This document shows, in pieces, positions 35,301-44,426 of a stretch of DNA of 64,000 bases. Position 1 is the first letter of the stretch, and each line of letters opens with the position of its first letter. Source of the DNA: UBA4742 sp963773335 (lineage in GTDB: Bacteria > Actinomycetota > Acidimicrobiia > Acidimicrobiales > Acidimicrobilacustridaceae); contig CAVZAT010000004.1 of the NCBI GenBank assembly GCA_963773335.1, forward strand, positions 682,001 to 746,000, written 5' to 3'. The position numbers and the translations under genes were made by a program. Below the pieces are notes generated by a model. It saw only the letters and a program-made list of their open reading frames with translations, had not been told where the DNA came from and did not search any database.

Positions 35301-36655
35301 CGGGATTGGTGTCGAAATACCAGAGGTACTCGTGCCGATCGACCGTCACCGCCGCGACGTTCTCGCCCTCGTAAGGTCGGAGGCCCGTGTTAGTGACCGG
35401 GTGGTCGTCCAGATTGGTGCCCGCGTCAACGGCCTGGGTCTCGACACCGGAGATGTAGGCGCCGCCAGCGAAGGCCAACCAGCGTCCCAACGGGTCCGCC
35501 GCAAAACCGTCCCCGTTGCCCCGGCGCAGTCGTCGACCTCTGTGGTCAAGTTCGAGGGATCCAACACGATCACGGTGGCGCTGCAGCCGAACGGATTGCC
35601 TTGATCGGTCCGCAGGTACAGCTTCCCGCCCGCCGCCACCATCAGATCGCCCGGGCTGAACCAATCGGGATGATCCGCGACCCATTCCATCGACGGGGTA
35701 CCGCCCCAGGTCGATACCGAGCTCAACCGGATCTCTTGGCACTCAATGCAGTTCCCGGCCGTGTCCGTGACCCACACCGTGCCGCCGATGACCGCGATCC
35801 CGGCCGGCGTGTAATAGCCCGTCGCCACCTGGGTCACCGAACCCGACGACGGATCGATCTTCAACAACTTCCCCGGCCCATCCATCGACCCGTCATCCGA
35901 CGACCAGTTCCCCGTCGTCACATACAAACTGCCATCTGCATACACAACGTTGTTCGGCCCCAGATTGCCGCACTCCGACGCACAGGACGACACGAACGTG
36001 CCGCTCGGCACCGGAACCGTCCGCACCGTCGCACTCCCCCCGAGCGCCCCCGTCACCTCCCGGACCGCCGCATTGCCCCGATCGGCGATGAACACATCAC
36101 CGCTTCCGTCCACCGCGATCGCCTGCGTCTGACCAGAGAACGTGGCCGACGCCGCCGCACCGTCGGTGTCCCCTGGCGAGGTGCCACCCGCGATCAGCTG
36201 CGGCGCCGCACCCGGCGTGATCGGCGACCCCGTCGCCGACGCCACGCCCGGCGCAATCAACGACAAGGCCCCCAACGGGGCCAACGACCCCACCAACGTG
36301 ATCACCATCAGAATCGAACCGCGACGAAGCCAACCGCGAGCCATCCACTCTCCCCAGGTCGAAACTCGACGGTCCGCTTCCCAGACGACCGATCCGCCGC
36401 TTGTCGGCGGCGCATTACAAGCGCGCGCCTCCGTAGTCAACTACCCACTCAGCGTGGTTGCGTGTCACCTGTCGGCGGCCATGAGATCCTGCCCGGAGGC
36501 GGCCAAGTAGCTGCCCGGGCGTGGCCAACAGAACTGCCCACTGGGGGCCAGTGGTCTGCCCTTGTTGATGTCCGATACCGGCCGGGTCCGCCCGGTGGGT
36601 GCCCCTCCTGAGTCGACTGGTCGGTGCTGACCAGACCGTCGACCAGGAGGAGCAC

Positions 36656-38140
36656 GTGAAGTCTTACGAGGAAGTCATGGAGATTCTTGAAGCATTCGAT
36701 CTGACGCGCTCGTTCCGAGACGCGGCCGAGTTGGCGGGGTGCTCACATCACACGGTGGCTGACTGGGTCGCCAAGCGCGACGCCGGCGTGTTGCCGGTGC
36801 CGGGCGAGATCACCGAGCGCCCGAAGATGATCGACGCGTATCTGCCCAAGATCGAGGAGTGGGTCGATCGCTCTGACGGCAAGGTCCGCGCCGATGTCGT
36901 GTTCGACCGCCTGGTGGCGGTCGGCTTCGACGGCTCGTCGCGCACGGTGCGCCGGGCGGTCGCTCGGGTGAAGGCCAACTACAAGCGAGGGAACCGGCGG
37001 GTGTATCGGCCGTGGATCCCCGAGCCGGGCATGTGGGCGCAGTGGGACTGGGGCAAGGGCCCGACGATCGGCGGGCGGGCCACGAACCTGTTCTGCGCGT
37101 GGTTCGGGTGGTCGCGGTTCCGGGTCGTGATCCCAACGTGGGATCGCACGATGCCCACCGTGATCGGCTGTCTCGATCGGGCGATGCGCGCTGCCGGTGG
37201 GGCGCCGACCTATTGGTTGACCGACAACGAGAAGACGGTCACCGTTGATCACGTGGCCGGGGTGGCGGTCCGCAACCCGGTGATCGTCGCGGCCGGTCAT
37301 CACTACGGGGTCACGATCGCGACGTGCGTGCCGTTCGACCCGGAGTCCAAGGGCGGCGTCGAGGCCACCGTTCGGGTCGCGAAGGCCGACCTGGTCCCGA
37401 CCGATGCCAACCTGCGAAGCGACTACCGGCACTGGGCTGAGCTCGTCGACCGCGTGCGACGACGTTCATGGTCGAGGTCAACGCCCGCCCGCATCGGGCC
37501 ACACGGCGGGCACCTCTCGAGATGCTGGCGGGAGGAGGCAACACCACCTGCACCGCCTGCCCGACCTCGGCTACACGGCGGTGTTCGGCCAGACCCGGCG
37601 GGTGTCGTGGTCGGCGACGATCAGCTTCGGAGGGGTCACTTACTCAGTCCCGCACACCCTGGCGGATGAGACGGTGTGGGTCCGCGTCGAAGGCGACGAG
37701 CTCGTCGCCACCCACCTCGCCGGGCGTGGCGGACCGAGGTCGCTCGCCACCCGTTGTCGACACCAGGGCATCCGATGATCGACGATGCCCACTACCCGCC
37801 ACGCCCGGCGGGCCCGCTCGGCCGTGAGCCCAAGGCCGCCAACTCGGCCGAGGCGGCGTTCCTCGCTCTGGGTGACGGCGCCCGGGTGTGGCTCATCGAG
37901 GCCGGCGCGTCAGGCGCCAGCCGGGTCAAGGCCAAGATGGCCGACGCGGTCGAGCTCGCTGCGCTCCACGGCACCGACCGCGTCGACTGGGCGCTCGGTC
38001 ACGCCGCGATGTTCGGGCGCTTCGACGACGGCGACGTCGCTTCGATCCTGGGTGCGCACCCCGCCGGCGAGACGCATCGCGCGGGCGAGGACCACTCGCT
38101 CCAAGACGGCACCCGCTCCTGGGAAGGCTTCGGTCGATGA
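36656..38140 (+). pseudogene. istA: IS21-type transposase IstA of element no. 2, frameshifted
   Basis: It starts at GTG 36656 after AGGAGGAG. It has a helix-turn-helix (SFRDAAELAGCSHHTVADWV) and DDE core residues in MWAQWDWGKGP, YWLTDNEKTVT and PESKGGVEATVRVAKAD. The frame is lost near 37450, and the C-terminal part is spread over two other frames (VEVNARPHRATRRAP; TRRVSWSATISFGGVTYSVP; then AANSAEAAFLALGDGARVW to stop 38140). About three indels. The end overlaps the next ORF by ATGA. Confidence 0.75.
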
Positions 38141-38382
38141 CCGCTCCCACCCACCACAGCGCGATCGCCCCGGCGGATCTGGTCGAGCTCGGCGAGTTCT
38201 GCGGGTTCCTGCACGACTGGATCGCCGCCGATCCCGACACGCTCAAGCCATCCTTGCGGCGCTTCGCCTTCGGGTTGTTCAGCCTCGAAGAGCTCGCCGG
38301 GGACCTCGCCCGCTTCGCGTGGCTGCTCGACCCCAACGAACCCGGCAACCGCCGGCCCCCGGGCGAGGAGGACGAGCAATGA
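38137..38382 (+). CDS. Small IS21 accessory ORF between istA and istB (81 aa)
   Basis: A clean acidic protein (TAPTHHSAIAPADLVELGEF; SLEELAGDLARFAWLLDP) overlaps istA by ATGA at its start and istB by ATGA at its end. Classical IS21 has only istA and istB. The tight overlaps indicate that this ORF is translated as part of the transposition operon. Function unknown. Confidence 0.65.
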   Translation: MTAPTHHSAIAPADLVELGEFCGFLHDWIAADPDTLKPSLRRFAFGLFSLEELAGDLARFAWLLDPNEPGNRRPPGEEDEQ

Positions 38383-39152
38383 CCGCCTCGACTGCCCCGA
38401 TCGTCGACGAAGTCGTGGACCTGCTGCGCCAACTTCGCCTACCGCACATGCGCCGCCACGCCCCCGACGTGTTGGCTACCGCGAAGGCCCAGCGCTGGGA
38501 ACCGGCCGAAGCGATCCGGGCCTTGTTGGCCGAGGAACTCGCCGGCCGGCAAGCCTCATCCGTCGGCACGCGGCGCAAGGCCGCCGGGTTCCCGACCGGC
38601 AAGACCTTCGACACCTGGGACGAGACCACCTCATCGATCCCGCCACCCACGCAGCGTTCACTCAAGACGCTCGAGTGGATCGGCGAACACGAGAACCTCG
38701 TCGTGTGCGGCCCGTCCGGCACCGGCAAGTCCCACCTCCTCGAAGCCCTCGGCCACGCAGCCGTCGACGCCGGCGCCCATGTCGCCTGGTTCTCGCTCGA
38801 GTCGCTCGGAGCGCTGTTCCGCCGCCACCGCGCCGATGACACCACCGGCCGGGCCATCCGCAAGATCATCCGCGCCGACCTCATCTGCATCGACGACATC
38901 GGACTGTTGCCGGTCACCACCGAGACCGCCGAAGCGCTCTACCGAGTCGTCGACGCCGCCTACGAACGACGCGCCATCGCCCTGTCCTCCAACCTGCACC
39001 CCGCCGGCTTCGACGAACTCATGCCCAAGACCATCGCCAACGCGACCGTCGACCGTCTGCTCCATCACGCGCACATCGTGATGACCACCGGCGACTCGAT
39101 CCGCCTGACCCAAGCCACGACCGGCAAGGGGGTGAAGCCACTCGCCCGATGA
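38379..39152 (+). CDS. istB: IS21-type helper ATPase IstB (257 aa)
   Basis: The intact AAA+ protein has an N-terminal helical part (VVDLLRQLRLPHMRRHAPDV), Walker A CGPSGTGKSHLL (around residue 110), Walker B LICIDDIGLLP, sensor region ALSSNLHPAGFDEL and C-terminal DRLLHHAHIVMTTGDSIRL. The start is ATG 38379 overlapping the previous stop. Downstream follow the terminal repeats of the element. Confidence 0.9.
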   Translation: MTASTAPIVDEVVDLLRQLRLPHMRRHAPDVLATAKAQRWEPAEAIRALLAEELAGRQASSVGTRRKAAGFPTGKTFDTWDETTSSIPPPTQRSLKTLEWIGEHENLVVCGPSGTGKSHLLEALGHAAVDAGAHVAWFSLESLGALFRRHRADDTTGRAIRKIIRADLICIDDIGLLPVTTETAEALYRVVDAAYERRAIALSSNLHPAGFDELMPKTIANATVDRLLHHAHIVMTTGDSIRLTQATTGKGVKPLAR

Positions 39153-39251
39153 CCCCGGGCAGTTCTACTGGCCACCGCCGGGCAGAACTGTTGGCCACCA
39201 CCGGGCAGAACCACTGACCGCCCCCGGGCAGATCCAACTGGCCATTGACAG

Positions 39252-39518
39252 TCACCCGCCGTGATCGTGACATGCGCCTTGGCGGCCGACCCTCGACGGC
39301 GAGGCGGCGGTGCTCGGGACCACCCTCGAGACGTGCGGCTTGAACCAGCCCTTATCGAGTCCGAGATCGTCGCCATGAGCGAACCCGGCACGCTAAGACT
39401 GGCATCCGCACCGGACTGGCGTGGTGAATGAGGTGCGCCTTGTTCTCTGAACGCCTACCAGCGAGATTGGCGATCCGATCACCTGGTGCAGCGCGCTCTC
39501 GAGGGAGGAATCGTCAAG
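39252..39518. other. Short unassigned stretch between two insertion sequences
   Basis: No gene recognised in these 267 bases; open frames are short and pattern-free. Probably the remainder of the Rhs upstream region separated by the IS21 insertion. Confidence 0.3.
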
Positions 39519-40908
39519 ACCTGTGGATCGAGTTCTCCCGCTGATCACGCGGCGGCTTCCTGATCTTGTTGTTCGCGTTCGATGATCACCCCCTTCTCGA
39601 AGCGTGCGCCGGCTCGGACGAGGGCGACGAGGTGGGGTCCGTTCACGGCTCGCCATCGGTCCTGGGCGGCTTCGAGCAGCTTGAAGGCCATGGCCAGGCC
39701 CGCGGCTCGAGAGCCGGGGCCCTTGGTGACCTTGGTGCGTAGCCGCACGGTCGCGAACGTGGACTCGATCGGGTTGGTGGTCTTGAGGTGGATCCAGTGC
39801 TCGGCAGGGAAGTCGTAGAACGCGAGGAGCGGGTCGAGGTCGTCGACGACCTTGGCGACCGCCTTGGGCCACTTCGCTCCGAACTCTCGAGCGAACGCGT
39901 CAGCGGCCCGGGTGGCGTGGTCGCGGTCTTCGGCGTCGCGGATCTCCGCCAGCATCTTGCGAGCGGTGGGCTGAGCCGACTTCGGGAGCGCGGAGAGGAC
40001 GTTGGCGACCTTGTGCACCCAGCACCGCTGAGGTCGGGTCTCGGGGAACACCTCCCGTAGCGCCCCCAGAACCCCAGCGCCCCGTCGCCGACGGCAAGCA
40101 CCGGGGCCCGCATCCCGCGGCGCTTGAGGTCTCGCAGCAGGTCAGCCCAGGAGTCGGTGGACTCCCGGTAGCCATCCGCGAGAGCGACGAGCTCCTTGGT
40201 GCCATCTGTTCGGACGCCCACGATGACCAAACAGCACAGGCGGTCCTCTTCGAGCCGCACGTTGAAGTGCACGCCGTCGGCCCAGATGTACACGTAGTCG
40301 CGGTCGTCGAGGCGGCGTTCGGCGAAGGAGCGCTGCTCGGCCTGCCACTGGGTGGTCAGCCGGGTGATCACCGACGCGGAGAGGCCCGCTGCGGACCCGA
40401 AGAACCCTTCCAGCGCCGGCGCGAAGTCACCGGTGGACATGCCGTGCAGGTACATCAACGGCAACACCTCGGTCACCTTCGGCGATCGCCGCGCCCACGG
40501 CGGCAAGATCGCCGAGCGGAACCGGGCCCGCTCACCCGTGTCGGGATCGACCCGACGGTCATCGACCCGCGGTGCCCGCACCTCGGTCCGACCTGCGGCG
40601 GTCGTGATCGTCCGCGGCTCGGCGTGTCCGTTGCGGACCACCAGGCGGTGGCCGCGCTCGCCGAGCTGATCCGTCAGCCCGGCGATGTACGCGTCGACCT
40701 CCGCTTCGAGCGCGGCGGCCAGCATCCGGCGGGCACCCGCCAACACGATCTCATCCAACGCCCAGCGCATCTCCGCGCGGCGTCGTCATCGGTCACTACT
40801 GTCAACATCGGCGTGCCTTCCTCGCCGGGGTTGCACCCCCGGCGTTCACTCGTTTGGTTCAACGAGGAAGGTACGTCGCGCCCTCGAGCGGGTGGCCGAT
40901 CCACAGGT
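39519..40908 (-). mobile_element. IS256-type insertion sequence, about 1.39 kb
   Basis: Perfect 12-bp core inverted repeats ACCTGTGGATCG (39519-39530) and its complement (40897-40908), with weaker matching further in (CCCGCT), flank a mutator-type transposase. I found no convincing 8-bp target duplication. Confidence 0.75.
39545..40808 (-). pseudogene. IS256-family (mutator-type) transposase, two frameshifts
   Basis: The N-terminus MLTVVTDDDAA (ATG 40808) joins the main frame after an indel near 40785 (WALDEIVLAGARRMLAAALE). Family landmarks follow: RNGHAEPRTITTAAG, VYIWADGVHFNVRLEEDR (first catalytic Asp), LAVGDGALGFW (second Asp). After a shift near 40065 come ETRPQRCWVHKVANVLSALP and KTTNPIESTFATVRLRT (Glu region), ending at 39545. 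Restoring two bases gives a full-length enzyme of about 420 residues. Confidence 0.8.
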
Positions 40909-41181
40909 TCAGGTCATACCTCCTCTCGAGGTCGCCCGGCCCCGTGTGGACCACTCGACAGGCGATATGGCCGCGCCGACTGTGAGCTGCATGCGACCGG
41001 CAGAGCGCCTCAACAGGGATCGACACGTGATCGCTCTCTCTCAGATGCCCTGATTCCATCCCACGCCTGATCCCACGTTTCGGTCAAGCATCACCGGATC
41101 GGTCCAACATCACCCAGCCGCGATCGTGGCAATTCCGGGCCAAACCGACACCGACGGACCGCCGGAACGAGTGAGACCCTT
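40909..41181. other. Right end of the island inside attR, no gene
   Basis: These 273 bases lie between the IS256-type element and attR. No gene pattern is seen. They contain the right candidate integrase arm site. Confidence 0.35.
41054..41077 (+). repeat. Candidate integrase arm site, right
   Basis: TTCCATCCCACG-CCTG-ATCCCACG repeats the arrangement at 21475-21497 and lies about 105 bp inside attR. Confidence 0.5.
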
Positions 41182-41256
41182 CTCTTAATCCGCAGGTTCT
41201 GGGTTCAAGTCCCAGGGGGCGTACCAAGCAGGACAAGGGATCGGAGCCATCCCACC
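41182..41256 (+). repeat. attR: 75-bp direct repeat, tRNA-Lys 3' half
   Basis: Identical to 21386-21460. It has the tRNA 3' half including CCA but no 5' half, so it is not a functional tRNA. It marks the right boundary of the island; chromosome resumes after it. Confidence 0.9.
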
Positions 41257-41287
41257 GGATCGGAACCCTCCGCGGACGGTGGTGCGG

Positions 41288-41464
41288 ATGCCTGATCAGG
41301 GCTTACTCGACGGGATCATCGACGAGCGAACCCAGGCGGTCACCCCCGATACCCGCCGGGCCAAGGACTTGTCGCTCCGGGCCCGACGGTGTGATCACGA
41401 ACGGGTTCGCTCGAGAGCGGTCGCACCGACGCCGTCGATGCGACAGGGGATCACGACGAGGTGA
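41288..41464 (+). pseudogene. Possible antitoxin N-terminal fragment at attR
   Basis: The ORF starts MPDQGLLDGIIDERTQAVTP, similar in layout to the N-terminus of the HigA-like antitoxin at the left end (SDPDFLDEMIVERTEQNPEF), then loses any pattern. It lies 32 bp beyond attR. It may be the stump of a gene cut when the island integrated. The similarity is short and may be coincidence. Confidence 0.25.
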
Positions 41465-43074
41465 ACGTGCCCAGACCGTTCGCGTCCAGGTTCTCGACCC
41501 GCATGCTGGTGGCGTGCGTCCCGCTGCCCACCGCGAAGGTGACCGCCGCGATCCCGGTAGCGTTCTCGCCTCGCGGCAGATAGGAGAACTCGTCGCCGTC
41601 CCAGTGGGTCAGCGGGAAGTCCATAGGCTCGGGTCCCAGGTGCAGCACCAGGGCGCCGCCCGCGTCGGTCGTCACCGTCGCCGGACCGTAGTAGTCGTTT
41701 CCGTAGGTACCGACGTAGACCGCCGCCGGACCCGCAGCGGCGGGATGGGCCGGCGGCTTCTTGCCCGCCAGCTCGCTGGGATTGTCGAGCATGGCCGCGA
41801 AGGACGGTCCGAGCAATGCCAGCCAATCCCGGGATTCGGCCCCCAGCTCGACGTCGTCGAGGAAGCTGAGGACCACGGCCTCGGCGGCACCCACAGGCTC
41901 GCCGTTGGTGAGCACCACGATGCCGAGCCCGTCGTCGGGCAGCATCGCGTACGCCGTGCCTGTGCCCAGGGCGAAGGCCCCGGAGTGGCTGAACTTCACC
42001 CGGCCGGTGGCGTCTGTCCCGATGCCGAACCCGAAGCCGTAGAAGCCGGAGCGACTCGCCGGGGTCTTGGGAGGGCTGCTCAGGATCTGCGGCGTCGAGC
42101 GCGGAAGCCATCGCCTCGGCCTTGACGATCTCGGTGCCCTCGAAGGTCCCCTCGTTGAGCACCATCCGCATCCACTTCGCCATGTCGAGGGCGTTCGAGC
42201 TCACTCCGCCTGCCGCGCTCTGCACGTCGGGTTGGCGCTGCTGGCTGGTCGGTTGCCACTTCCCGTCGACCTTCACGTTGCCCAGGGCCTTGTTCGGCCG
42301 GGCCTCGAAGTCGCGGTATCGGGAGCTGGTCGAGGTCATGCCCAGCCGGTCGTAGAGCCGCGACTTCGACAGGTCCTCCCACGAGGCGGATGCGGCGGTG
42401 GCGACCGCCTCGGCGGCGGCCACCAAGCCCATGTTCGTGTAGTGGTAGGTGATCCGGAACGGGTCGAGCGGCTCGAGCCGGAGGCGGTCCAGTACCTGGG
42501 TGCGGTCGTAGCCCATGTCCTCCAGCAGGTCGCCGGCGTGCGCCGGGAGGCCACTTCGGTGCGCGTAGAGGTCGCCGATGGACACATGGGCGCTCACGTA
42601 GGGGTCGGCGAGGGTGAACGAGGGGAGGTGCTGGGCCACCGGATCGGTCCAGGCGACCTTGCCGTCACCAACCACACCGGCCACCACGGTGGAGCCGACG
42701 GACTTCGACAGCGACGCCAGTTGGAACACGGTGTGCTCGTCGACCTTGGCGGGCTGGCCGATCTGGCGCACCCCGAAGCCCTTGGCGTGGACGACCCGGT
42801 CATCGTGGACGACGGCCATGGCCATGCCTGGCACACCTGTGGCGCGCATGACCCTGGCGACCAGGCTGTCGAGGTGCCGCACCGCCGCGTCGATCTGGCC
42901 CTGGGTGACCGGGGTTGCCGTCGCCGTGGACGGATCCCCGCCGTGAGCGCCCGCGGCTGTGGTCGCGGCCGTCGATCCAGCGGTATGCGATGGGGACTGG
43001 CCCGAACTGCACGAGGTGAGGTACGCGGCAGCCGGTGTGGCGACTGCGGCTCCGAGGAACCGGCGACGATCCAC
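41451..43074 (-). pseudogene. Lipoprotein serine hydrolase (beta-lactamase/penicillin-binding fold), one frameshift
   Basis: The N-terminus has a twin-arginine-like start (DRRRFLGAA) and a lipobox (LTSC, Cys22), followed by a Ser/Thr/Ala-rich linker, so it is probably an exported lipoprotein. Class C-type motifs are present: SxxK in QLASLSKSVGS, YxN in TYHYTNMG, and the HxG triad in KFSHSGAFALGT. The frame shifts near 42065, just before FYGFGFGIGTDATGRVKFSH. The C-terminal domain (YVGTYGNDYYGPATVTTD) continues to 41451. It may hydrolyse D-peptides or esters; the true substrate is unknown. Confidence 0.75.
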
Positions 43075-43322
43075 TTTCCCGTTCCTTTCCCAGAGGTCGT
43101 GCGAATCTAGCCCGTATCGGTGAGGGAACCTTTGGCCGGTCGCGTCGGTTTCGCGAGCGCCTCCGGGCCATCGGCGCGCGCTCCACCCCGAACCGGCCCA
43201 GCGCCTCGGCCGCGTCGATTAGGGACGGACATGATCGACCTCGCGGTCATCCCACCTCGTCCGGTCCCGGTCCATGCCTGGTTCCTAGAGGCCAGCAAGG
43301 ACCCCGACCTTCGGTGCGTGGT

Positions 43323-43460
43323 CTAGGTCAGGGGGGCCTGCCACCGTCCGCTCTCGGGGTCGGCAGCCGCTTTGAGGGCCTGACCGACGAGCGCGACCAA
43401 GATCACGATGATGGCCAAGCCGATCACCCTGGATCGTCTGGTGCTGAGGAGGTGCCGCAC
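43323..43460 (-). CDS. Small single-pass membrane protein (45 aa)
   Basis: From GTG 43460 the reverse strand encodes a short basic start (RHLLSTRRSRV), one helix (IGLAIIVILVALVGQAL) and a hydrophilic tail. The open frame extends to 43586 but there overlaps the divergent tetR start, and that part has no protein character. Start uncertain, function unknown. Confidence 0.4.
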   Translation of the reverse strand: MRHLLSTRRSRVIGLAIIVILVALVGQALKAAADPESGRWQAPLT

Positions 43461-43584
43461 CGCGGCATGGTATCGCCACGTCCGTTCCGCGCTTCGCGTG
43501 AAGCTTCGGGCAGACTGCCAACAATAGGGGTGTGCGCCGCCATGTCGAGCCGCCATCAGTCGAGCGTCGGAGTGCCTCGAGGCC

Positions 43585-44268
43585 ATGATCGAGCCGGTTG
43601 ACCAGTCGCCACATCGACCAGGTCCTCGTCGCGCCAGGAGCGCGCCGTCGGGTCCGGACGCGGTCCGCCGGGCGATTCTGGATGCGGCGGCTCAGCTGTT
43701 CGCAGATCACGGTGTCGATCGGGTCTCCCTGCGCGACATCGCCACCGCCGCCGATGTCCACCTCGCGCTGATCAGGCGGTACATCGGCAATCGAGACGAG
43801 TTGGTGTCGGCGGTGTTCGACGACCTGTCCGGCCAGCTGGCGACGGCCGTGTTGGACCAGCCGCTGTCGGGGCAGGGATTCGGGACCGACACCGTGATGG
43901 GCAGATGGGTGCGAGTGGCGGGGGCGCTGGCCATCGCCGGTCAGCCATTGGTTGGTCACGGCAAGTTCAACCCGGTGCTGGCCATGGCCGAGACGCTTGT
44001 CGCGGGCTACGGGCTCGACCCGCGGGCGGCTCGTCTGCGCGCCGCGCAGATCGTCGCTGCCGCACTCGGATGGCGCATCTTCGAGGACTACCTGGTCGGT
44101 GCCGGCCAGCTCGAGGCTGTCCCGCTCGACACACTCCCGCGACGAGTTGGCACGTTCGGCACGCCGGTTGGGCTCCACTCCGTGGCCGTCGCCACCGGAC
44201 CCGTCACCTCACCCCGACTGACGAACTTCCCCACGATCGGGACCTTCGGCCCTGTGCAGCCCGGGTGA
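43585..44268 (+). CDS. TetR-family transcriptional regulator (227 aa)
   Basis: The N-terminal HTH (AVRRAILDAAAQLFADHGVD, SLRDIATAADVHLALIRRYI) is typical. The ligand domain follows (WVRVAGALAIAGQPLVGHG; LRAAQIVAAALGWRIFEDYL). The last 40 residues (PVGLHSVAVATGPVTSPRL) look unusual, while another frame from about 44136 gives a natural TetR-like end (RDELARSARRLGS), so one indel near the C-terminus is possible. The target is not evident; ppk2 lies downstream after 158 bp. Confidence 0.75.
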   Translation: MIEPVDQSPHRPGPRRARSAPSGPDAVRRAILDAAAQLFADHGVDRVSLRDIATAADVHLALIRRYIGNRDELVSAVFDDLSGQLATAVLDQPLSGQGFGTDTVMGRWVRVAGALAIAGQPLVGHGKFNPVLAMAETLVAGYGLDPRAARLRAAQIVAAALGWRIFEDYLVGAGQLEAVPLDTLPRRVGTFGTPVGLHSVAVATGPVTSPRLTNFPTIGTFGPVQPG

Positions 44269-44426
44269 CCGGTCAGACAATGTATACGGATGAACACATC
44301 GCCTGACCGAATGACTCCTCGGGCTGGAAGAAGCAGGTTTGCACGCCACTGAGCGGGAAACCCGTGCCCAACTCTGCCACGAAACCGCGCCGGCAACGCG
44401 TCCGCTCCGCGAAGGAATGACGACCG

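Larger units (their letters stand above)
30182..36344 (-). pseudogene. Secreted Rhs/YD-repeat polymorphic toxin, about 2050 aa if frames are restored
   Basis: The order from ATG 36344 (GGGGAGAG upstream) is as follows. A signal peptide (ILMVITLVGSLAPLGALSLI) comes first. An NHL-type propeller (SGDVFIADRGNAAVREV ... about 35.4-36.2 kb) is next. Then a DUF6531-like start of the Rhs shell (GDPVNTYDGNFYEDQTDLNI, about 35.1 kb), YD repeats at about 32.5-34.8 kb, three adhesin-like modules (31.2-32.3 kb), and the Rhs core end (TTYYIWGADGLPIEQIN, HDQLGSTRALTN, YNHARFYDPTTGTFLSRDP). Toxin T1 follows after DPNGL. Frameshifts occur every one to two hundred bases between 30.9 and 35.5 kb, so either the gene is decayed or this repetitive region was badly polished. 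The toxin kills neighbours by contact in known Rhs systems. Confidence 0.75.
36469..39251 (+). mobile_element. IS21-family element no. 2, three-gene type, about 2.8 kb
   Basis: Terminal sequences CTGTC...GGCCA...CTGCCCGG occur at both ends in inverted orientation. Both ends also carry tandem copies of a GTGGCCAACAG-x-TCTGCCCGG motif (left 36469-36570, right about 39160-39251). Flanking TCAC at 36465-36468 and 39252-39255 may be a 4-bp target duplication. It lies 125 bp upstream of the Rhs start codon. Confidence 0.75.
21386..41256. mobile_element. Integrative element in tRNA-Lys(CTT), about 19.9 kb
   Basis: The element is bounded by the 75-bp perfect direct repeats attL and attR. The intact tRNA-Lys and the tyrosine integrase are at the left end, and a tRNA 3'-half copy is at the right end. 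Cargo: a HigBA-like module, an Rhs polymorphic-toxin locus with orphan tips and immunity genes, and four insertion sequences (two IS21-like, one ISL3, one IS256-like). I see no relaxase, conjugation, replication or phage structural genes, so it is best called a genomic island or integrative mobilisable element. The DNA of the T2 toxin and immunity genes is visibly more AT-rich than the surroundings. Confidence 0.85.

Noticed and set aside
30900..35500. Many open frames on the plus strand opposite the Rhs gene
   Set aside because: They are Val/Gly-rich frames opposite YD repeats; the minus strand carries clear Rhs, propeller and core motifs.
39511..40916. Target-site duplication around the IS256-type element
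   Set aside because: Flanking 8-mers (TCGTCAAG and TCAGGTCA) do not match; either the ends are off by a few bases or the duplication has decayed.
21386..41256. Reading the island as a prophage or ICE
   Set aside because: Apart from the integrase there is no capsid, terminase, relaxase, coupling protein or type IV secretion gene within the att repeats.
43231..43326. 31-aa frame MIDLAVIPPRPVPVHAWF upstream of tetR
   Set aside because: Too short, no homology recognised and it overlaps the end of the small minus-strand membrane gene.
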